Assembly (NCBI GenBank): GCA_032871835.1
Contig: CM065297.1
Coordinates: forward strand, 31,753,598 to 31,817,597
DNA from: Dipteronia dyeriana
Taxonomy: Eukaryota > Streptophyta > Magnoliopsida > Sapindales > Sapindaceae
Direction of reading: 5' to 3'
Length of the DNA stretch: 64,000 bases
Shown here: positions 58,136 through 64,000 of the stretch, in pieces
Layout of the letters: each line of letters begins with the position of its first letter
Numbering within the stretch: the stretch's first letter is position 1
Notes under the pieces: generated by a model
Database searches by the model: none
Seen by the model: the letters and a program-made list of their open reading frames with translations, nothing else
What the model was told of the DNA's origin: nothing
Program-made: the position numbers and the translations under genes

Positions 58136-58782
58136 TTATAGCTTTGATTCTTCATCCTTGATTTCTGGGCCTGTATCTTCTTCACCTTCAAATTCTTCAA
58201 CACTTCCTCCTATTGCCTTATTTAACTCATCTTCTAACATGTTCACCCTGTGACAGTCATCTAACCCAACAGGATAAGACATGCATGCAAAAATGTAAAA
58301 CTCGACTATTTTGTCCAGTACATTCATTGTGAGTTTCCCATCATGCATATCGATCATTACTCTTGTCGTGGCCATAAACGGACATCCCAATAGAAGCCTT
58401 GCATCATTTTCCTTCATTTCTTCCTCTATCTCTATCACTACAAAGTCTGCAGGGATTATCAATGTCTTGACTTGAATCAGAACATCCTCTACAATACCCA
58501 TTAGACTTCATGAAGAAGAATCTGCTAATACTAAAGTCATGGAAATATGTCTGAGGTCTATGAGTCCTAGCGTCTGATAAACCGAAAAGGCATGAGATTA
58601 ATGCTTGCTCCAGTATCTAACATTGCCCTCTCATGATTAACCCCTCCTATGGTGATGTTTATTATAAAACTCCCTGGATCTTTCATTTTCTGAGGTAGAG
58701 CTTTCTGAATTACCGCACTAATGATCTCATTCAACCGTTCATGTTGCCTAGGCCTAAACCTCTCTTTGTCTTTGCTTAGTTC
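58136..58782 (-). pseudogene. Gypsy-A aspartic protease
   Basis: Minus-strand catalytic box DTGASINLMPF at about 58585-58617, preceded by the linker ERLNEIISAVIQKALP and followed by LGCPFMATTRVMIDMHDGKL (58136-58501 is open). This is the retropepsin between gag and RT. One stop lies near 58502. The upstream part is cut by Copia-3 at 58782; the rest lies beyond the window. Confidence 0.9.
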
Positions 58783-60599
58783 TGAAAGTTCCGTAAGAAT
58801 GTGTGTGTCTATAACTAGAGAGGGGGTGAATAGGTTTTAATCAAGTTAATTACCAATTTTTCTTGATTAGTCAATATTAAAAATTCACCCAATAAAACCA
58901 ACATACAACATCAAGTATAAAGTGCGGAAATATAAATAACACTTGATGTTTACGTGGAAACCCTCCAAATGGGAAAAACCACAGGCTGTTAAGTGCGCCA
59001 CACTCGGTCAAAGAAATCCACTATATGAATAAAAGGTTACACCTTCAAGTGATTCTCGGACTCTCACTCTCGACAACCTCAGGCTATGGACACCGCCACT
59101 CACCACTCTTGGTTCAGTCCCTAGTGATATCCCCTGATACAATACTCTTGGCGTGAACGCCTTCTACTCTACCCCCTTGGGCCTTTTAAAGTGGCACCCG
59201 ACCAATTGCTTGTCAACCCACCCTTGGTTGTAAGACTTCCCTTGCTCGTGCAACTTCACACCGAAGCCACAAGACTTAACCTCAATGAAGAGTCAAACAC
59301 AACCTAAGTGAATATGATAAAATATTCAAACATGCAAGTAATGCTAGGCAACACTAAATGCTTATCTAGGAATTTAAGAATGTAACTAAGTACAATTCCT
59401 AGATATCAATGTCTAAATGAATGTTCATAAGGACTTCACTAGATATAGTTATGCAACAATATATCCTAGTTATCAAACAAAGCCATTTCAACATAAGTTG
59501 TCATTAAACATGGCAAGAACTATAATGCAATCACAAAATGCAATCAATGAGTCCTAAACAATATCTAAATGCAAAGCATAGAGATTTAGCTAGAAGGGCA
59601 AAATGGTCACAAACCCTAGCTATCACAAAATATACATCTCAACCAACAAGCAACAACACAAGCATGTTATAAATGCAATTAAACTTAAAAGCCACAATTA
59701 ATGAGTAATTAATGCTTTTTCTAGGTAAACATAGCCTAGTAATGAAACAATTAATTCTAGATCATGTAGAGAATACCTAGTCAATGAAAAAAAGAACAAT
59801 CCATGCTTGGAAGATGCAAGAAGATGCTAGATGCTCATGGATTGAAGATTGGTTGAGTAAAAATGGATTCTTGGGAGCTCTCTCTCTCTTGGAGTCAATT
59901 TCTCTCTAAAGGAAAGCTTGGTGAGTAAAAATGGCTTCTTGGACTCACACCACCAAAGAGAAGAGAAGAGAACATATATATATTGCGTCATACACGAAAT
60001 GGCGTCATTTTAGACAAGGGGCAACTGATTCCCGTCATGACCGTTGTGCATGCCGCGGCCTAGGCAAGTGTCAAGACCGAGGTAGAGCAAGCGGTGCATC
60101 GCCTGGGAATCTCGGCTGTCTGGATCGAGGTACAAGCAATGTCTAGATGGCGATAGAGCAAGCGGTGCATCACTTGATAACTCTGCTTGGGAGACCGTTG
60201 TGCATGCAACGTGCACAGGCCGCAGTAGCAGCAACGTGCAATGCCTGGAGAACACCGTTGTGCATACCGTAGTGGAGACAATGCACACGAAGAGGTCCCA
60301 ACCGCGGTCAAGGGGAAAATCCTCTTCTAAGGGCAAACTAAATGTAACAAACACCCAAGCAAGATTTGTGGCAAAGAGGCACACAATTAAGGCAATTTAA
60401 GCAATCATGCAAGATAATCAAAGACATGCATGAGAGTGTGTGTGTGCACTAAAAACTCTTCAGAAAAGGTTAAGCAAGTGATTTACCTTTTGAAGCTTGA
60501 GCTGGGTCTTAAGCAATGATGGCCTAAACTACCCTTACACATTAATCCCCAAATGTGGTTGCCAACAAAATGAGCCAATCAAAAACTGAGGAACTTACA
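58783..60599 (-). repeat. Copia-3 3' LTR
   Basis: 1817 bp. It ends at ttaca before the polypurine tract (minus strand GCCAAAGGGGGAGAT, 60600-60614). Contains ctagagagggggtgaatagg near the left end and a GC-rich repeated block at 59990-60310. ORFs 59931-60146, 60010-60384 and 60200-60400 all lie in that block on both strands and are not genes. Confidence 0.93.
59990..60310. repeat. GC-rich repeated block in the Copia-3 LTR
   Basis: Repeated words accgttgtgcat (three times) and agcaagcggtgcatc (twice), with cgcagtag and caacgtgca. It sits in the same relative LTR position as the block in Copia-4, but the sequence is different. Confidence 0.7.
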
Positions 60600-61833
60600 A
60601 TCTCCCCCTTTGGCTATTTCGTGACAAAACCACAGCTCACAATTCATCTTCACAAATAAACAAAACAGAAAAACAAGGGTCAATAAATTTTTCTACATTA
60701 CAAAGAGATGTATAATAAACTAGATCTTCAAGTCATCCATCTCTTGTAGAATCAATATCCCTACAAAACAAAATAACTACACTTTCCAAGACAAGTGTAT
60801 TTGAGGTGATCAAAGACATAAAAACAAGAGTAATTTGCAAACAATAGAACCAAGCAACAAGCATCAACAATGCAAATGCAAATGCGCCCTCTAAATAGGT
60901 TAACTCCCCCTCAACGAATTAAACTCCTCTCATATGCAACTCTCAACTCCCCATCAAATCATGCCACTCTCAACTCCCCATAAATCCACACTACTCCCCC
61001 TTTTTGTAATGAAATAGACAAATGAGTATCCCTTTAAGAAAGCATTAGCAAGGAGAGCTTATGGCATAAGACATATGCATAATCATATAACCAAATTTAT
61101 GCAACTTAATTAAGGAGAGAGAATCAAGGAGTTTTATTAAAAAAATGTGTGAACGAATGCTTTGCATACAAGACAAGTTGTACTCAAGATCAAAACATGG
61201 TATTTGGCAAAGCAAAATAACAAAGGTTTCCAAGAGAATTCAAACAAATTTCAAACTTTGTCATGGAATAAGCAAGATATAGATTGTAAAATAAATTCAT
61301 TTTAAGAACAACTATATCAACCTTTACAAGCAAAACAAGACATGAGCGACTATTGTGCCCTTTTTTATTTTTCTGGGTGGAATGCCCGTATGATAGTAAC
61401 CTTGTTTGACAAGTAAAGAGAGAGAGACTTTTGGATTGTAAAATCCTTAAAATGGATACAAGATCCTTATTGATTGAAGTCTCATTATTGCTTTCACACA
61501 CACATTTTTGCATTCATTTTAGAGCATTCAACAATTTCATCATGCATATTACTTTAAAGCATGTCATATAAAGAACCAACTTGTCATGGAGATCAATTCT
61601 AGGTCATTCAAAATGTACTTTCCAATCAATTCTCCTATTCCAAAAATGCATGTTTGGTCATAAATAAGACATGGATTGCTTGTAAAGCAAAGTTGCACAC
61701 TTATTAAAAAAAATATGTACAACCAATCATCTCAAGCAATTAATAAAGAAGCATAAATATTATCAATGAGCACAATGCATTGCCAATTTGCTCTCTTTGC
61801 TTGAGCTCCCCATATGGGGTCAATCAAAACAAG
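60600..61833 (-). other. Copia-3 3' noncoding region
   Basis: Shares aactcaagcaaagagag-type and ctttattaattgcttgag-type words with Copia-4 (26970-27060). Many words taken up by long A/T runs. ORFs at 61045-61233 and 61190-61513 have no recognisable content. No gene supported. Confidence 0.7.
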
Positions 61834-63448
61834 TCAAGAGGGGATATGAGTCCCTATAGACTTACCAAGTCCATTTGACCTAGTTGAGCCTATGGGTGAA
61901 ACCTTAGCACAATGGCATGTGGGTTCATCTTTTCTAATCCATTTAGGTGACACATTGTCATTCCTAGTGGTCAAGATCATCATATTACTCCTAGGATCAT
62001 TAACACTAGCTTTCCTAGGCACATGCATATTGGCTCTACCCCTTTTTCTTTCAATCATGCTCTTAATTCTACACATGTTAATGTACTTGAAGCAATTTGG
62101 TCTAATATGACCATCAACACCACAAAAATGACATGAAGGAATAAAATGAGGGGTCATACCATTCCTTTGTGAGGACAAATGTGCTTTCCCATGTCTTTGA
62201 GCTTTCCTTTAGTATGGTATTGATTCTCTTCTCCTTTGTTGTTGAGTTGGAGAAGATTGCTTCCTTGGTTGAGCTTGCTTGGCTTGCCTCCTTGGTTGAG
62301 GAAAGCCTGGAGGTAGAGATCTTGATTGTTGAGGATTAGCTTCATTATTCATTGGCATCTCCACTTGGTCATTCTTGGATGACTCTCCAAGATCAATCTT
62401 CCTCCTAGGATGTTGTAGAGGTGAAGTTTTCCTTTTTCCTTGAGCTTGAGGTTGTTTGACCTTAACCTTCTTCGATTCTTCAAGGGACCTCATCTCTTTA
62501 TCCTTAATAATCTTCAAGGAACTATCTTTCTTGGCTAGTTCTTCCTTCATTGCCTTCATCCTTTGATGGCAATCATTAATCTCCTTCTCATACTTTGACA
62601 TATCAACTATGTCCACTTTCAAGGAGTCATCTAACTTGGTCCTTAGTTGAAGATTTTCCATCTTCAACTCCTTGATTTCTTCATTTTTCTTTTTCAAGGA
62701 CCTTTGAAGACTTTCGATGAAGTCTTCATAATCAAACCCTTCACAACTCAAGTTCTTGGAGCTTGAACTTTCTTTATCAAAGCTTCTACCACTTATGCTC
62801 TTATGGTAATCATCATCTAAGCTAGCTTTTTCAATGTTGAACTTGAGTGATGGGTGTCTTGTGGCCGCTTTAGAGTTATCATTATGTAAAGTGTGCAAGA
62901 CTATGTGATTCCTTTCACATCCCTCCGAACCCAAAGAGCATTATTCACTTTCACTATAAAAGTAGGCATTTGGTTTGCCTCTTCGACTCTTGCTCTTTGA
63001 GTTTCCACAATCCGTGGAGATGTGCCTATAGCCACCACAATCAAAACATTTAAGCTTGATCTTTGAGGTACCTAATTTTTTGTGTACTTCTTTCACGGTA
63101 CCTTCATGGATGACTCTTAGAATCTCTCAAGCTTCTCGAACATCTTGAGTTGTTTGGATGAGTTTTGCATGACTCTCACCCAGTGCACAATATAAGGCAC
63201 GGATGCCCTTTGAGTTCCATTCGGCAGCCTCGTCAACTGTCCACTTGGACTTGGGCTTAGGCATAGAAGCCCCATTCTCTTGTGTCTCCGTGGGAGGTGA
63301 ATACCCCTTCTTCCACACACATCCACACATGCTCATCAAGGTCACACAAAAAAACTTTCATCCTCTCTTTCCAAGAGGAGTAGTTATCCTTGGTGAGCAT
63401 TGGTGGTTCAAAGATCAAAGCACCCTCTAGTCTCTCAAAATCACTCAT
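61834..63448 (-). pseudogene. Copia-3 gag with coiled coil and two CCHC knuckles
   Basis: Chosen start: ATG at 63448 (MSDFERLEGALIFEPP), 120 bases after the primer site. The capsid-like part runs to REA, then a stop (TGG-to-TGA). One extra G in a run at about 63303-63306 shifts the frame after VEEG. The first knuckle CFDCGGYRHISTDC (about 63010-63055) is intact. A coiled coil follows (62500-62700, RSLKKKNEEIKELKMEN), then a Gln/Pro/Arg-rich stretch with a TAA at about 62210, then the second knuckle CHFCGVDGHIRPNC (about 62095-62140), also intact. The frame ends at about 61834. Better preserved than Copia-4 gag, but not open. Confidence 0.9.
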
Positions 63449-63570
63449 GGTGTTTTGGGTTATATGAATGCACATGCAATGCAACAACACAAAATGCGAG
63501 CACTAAACAAAAATGCACAAAGCACGACACACACAGAGCACAGATCACCTAAGTATATCTAGGCACCTGC

Positions 63571-64000
63571 TCAGATACCAATTGAAAGTTCCCTAAAAAT
63601 GTGTGTCTATAACTAGAGGGGGGGTGAATAGGTTTTAATCAAGTTAATTACCATTTTTTATTGATTAGTCAATATTAAAAATTCACCCAATAAAACAAAC
63701 ATACAACATCAAGTATAAAGTGCGAAAATATAAATAACACTTGATGTTTACGTGGAAACCCTCCAAATGGGAAAAACCACGGGCTATTAAGTGCACCACA
63801 CTCGGTCATAGAAATCCACTATATGAATAAAAGGTTACACCCTCAAGTAATTCTCGGACTCTACTCTCAACAACCTCAGGCTATGGACACCGCCACTCAC
63901 CACTCTTGGTTCAATCCCTAGTGATATCCCCTGATACACTACTCTTACGGCGTGAACGCTTCCTACTCTACCCCCTTAGGCCTTACACAGTGGCACCCGA
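63571..64000 (-). repeat. Copia-3 primer site and 5' LTR, partial
   Basis: Primer site 63571-63582 reads ATTGGTATCTGA on the minus strand. The LTR begins at 63583 (tgaaagttccc) and continues past the window edge. It matches 58783 onwards, with small differences. Confidence 0.92.

Larger units (their letters stand above)
19174..58782 (-). mobile_element. Gypsy-A: Athila-like Ty3/gypsy element expanded by nested insertions
   Basis: One minus-strand element whose parts, from right to left, are protease (58136-58782), RT (57181-58130), RT end plus RNase H plus integrase (51087-52697), integrase C-terminus (39976-40376), 3' noncoding region, polypurine tract (37401-37415) and 3' LTR (37277-37400 plus 19174-20507). 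Each gap is filled by a younger element, and the coding frame resumes exactly after removing one target-site copy. The 5' end with gag is outside the window, beyond Copia-3. Athila-like assignment rests on RT/protease motifs and the GGGAGGCAACCCA word after pol. Confidence 0.92.
58783..64000 (-). mobile_element. Copia-3: gag-only SIRE-like element, right end outside window
   Basis: Left (3') LTR 58783-60599, internal part 60600-63582, right (5') LTR from 63583 to the edge. The first ~400 bases of both LTRs match closely. The internal part holds only gag; after the second zinc knuckle the sequence goes directly to the 3' noncoding region, so protease, integrase, RT and RNase H are all missing. 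agttc at 58778-58782 should be the left target copy. It would depend on proteins from another element. Confidence 0.92.

Noticed and set aside
59931..60400. ORFs of 66-124 codons on both strands
   Set aside because: All fall in the GC-rich repeat block of the Copia-3 LTR, and both strands are open for compositional reasons.
1..64000. tRNA genes or CRISPR arrays
   Set aside because: tRNA-like words are only primer-binding sites next to LTRs. The tandem repeats lack a repeat-spacer pattern and the sequence is plant nuclear DNA.

Overview
The window looks like a repeat-rich part of a flowering-plant nuclear genome. It is AT-rich and consists almost entirely of LTR retrotransposons nested in one another. 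The pol proteins are typical plant Ty1/copia and Ty3/gypsy types, primer sites match initiator-Met tRNA, and the only host-like coding trace is a PPR-protein fragment (PPR families are hugely expanded in land plants). I found no intact host gene, no CRISPR array, no rRNA or tRNA gene, and no retrotransposon with a fully open pol. Family names here (Copia-1 to -5, Gypsy-A to -C, TRIM) are my own labels. Clade names come from recognising motifs, not from a tree.

Layout from left to right. 1-7713 is Copia-1 (minus strand, Tork/Angela-like), cut by the window edge. 7714-9062 is a 112-bp tandem array interrupted by a solo Gypsy-C LTR. 9063-10991 is decayed unclassified coding DNA with a coiled-coil ORF. 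10992-16001 is Gypsy-C1 (plus strand, CRM-like chromovirus), truncated. 16001-19173 is the remnant of Copia-5 (minus, SIRE-like). From 19174 to 58782 one old minus-strand Athila-like element (Gypsy-A) is stretched over about 39.6 kb by younger insertions. Copia-4 (20508-37271) sits in its 3' LTR, Copia-2 (40377-51081) in its integrase, a Copia-2-family solo LTR (52703-57175) in its reverse transcriptase, and Copia-3 (58783 to beyond the right edge) in its protease.

Several of these carry further insertions. Copia-4 contains a TRIM, an LTR-like segment, a PPR pseudogene fragment and Gypsy-B. Gypsy-B has one LTR-gag end in inverted orientation and holds a Gypsy-C solo LTR. Copia-2 contains Gypsy-C2. 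The Copia-2-family solo LTR contains a Copia-1-family solo LTR. Five events show perfect 5-bp target-site duplications at both ends: CATCT, GATTG, CCTTA, CCACC and GTTTC. A sixth, AATGT, flanks the outer nested solo LTR. These fix the boundaries and the insertion order.

The least ordinary signals are: the head-to-head (inverted-LTR) Gypsy-B joined to a PPR E-domain fragment; a Gypsy-C family whose pol C-terminal tail lies inside its LTR, while the related Gypsy-B has the same tail outside the LTR; a 112-bp array next to decayed TE-like coding sequence; the solo LTR inside a solo LTR; and a gag-only SIRE-like element (Copia-3). No novel host system is evident.
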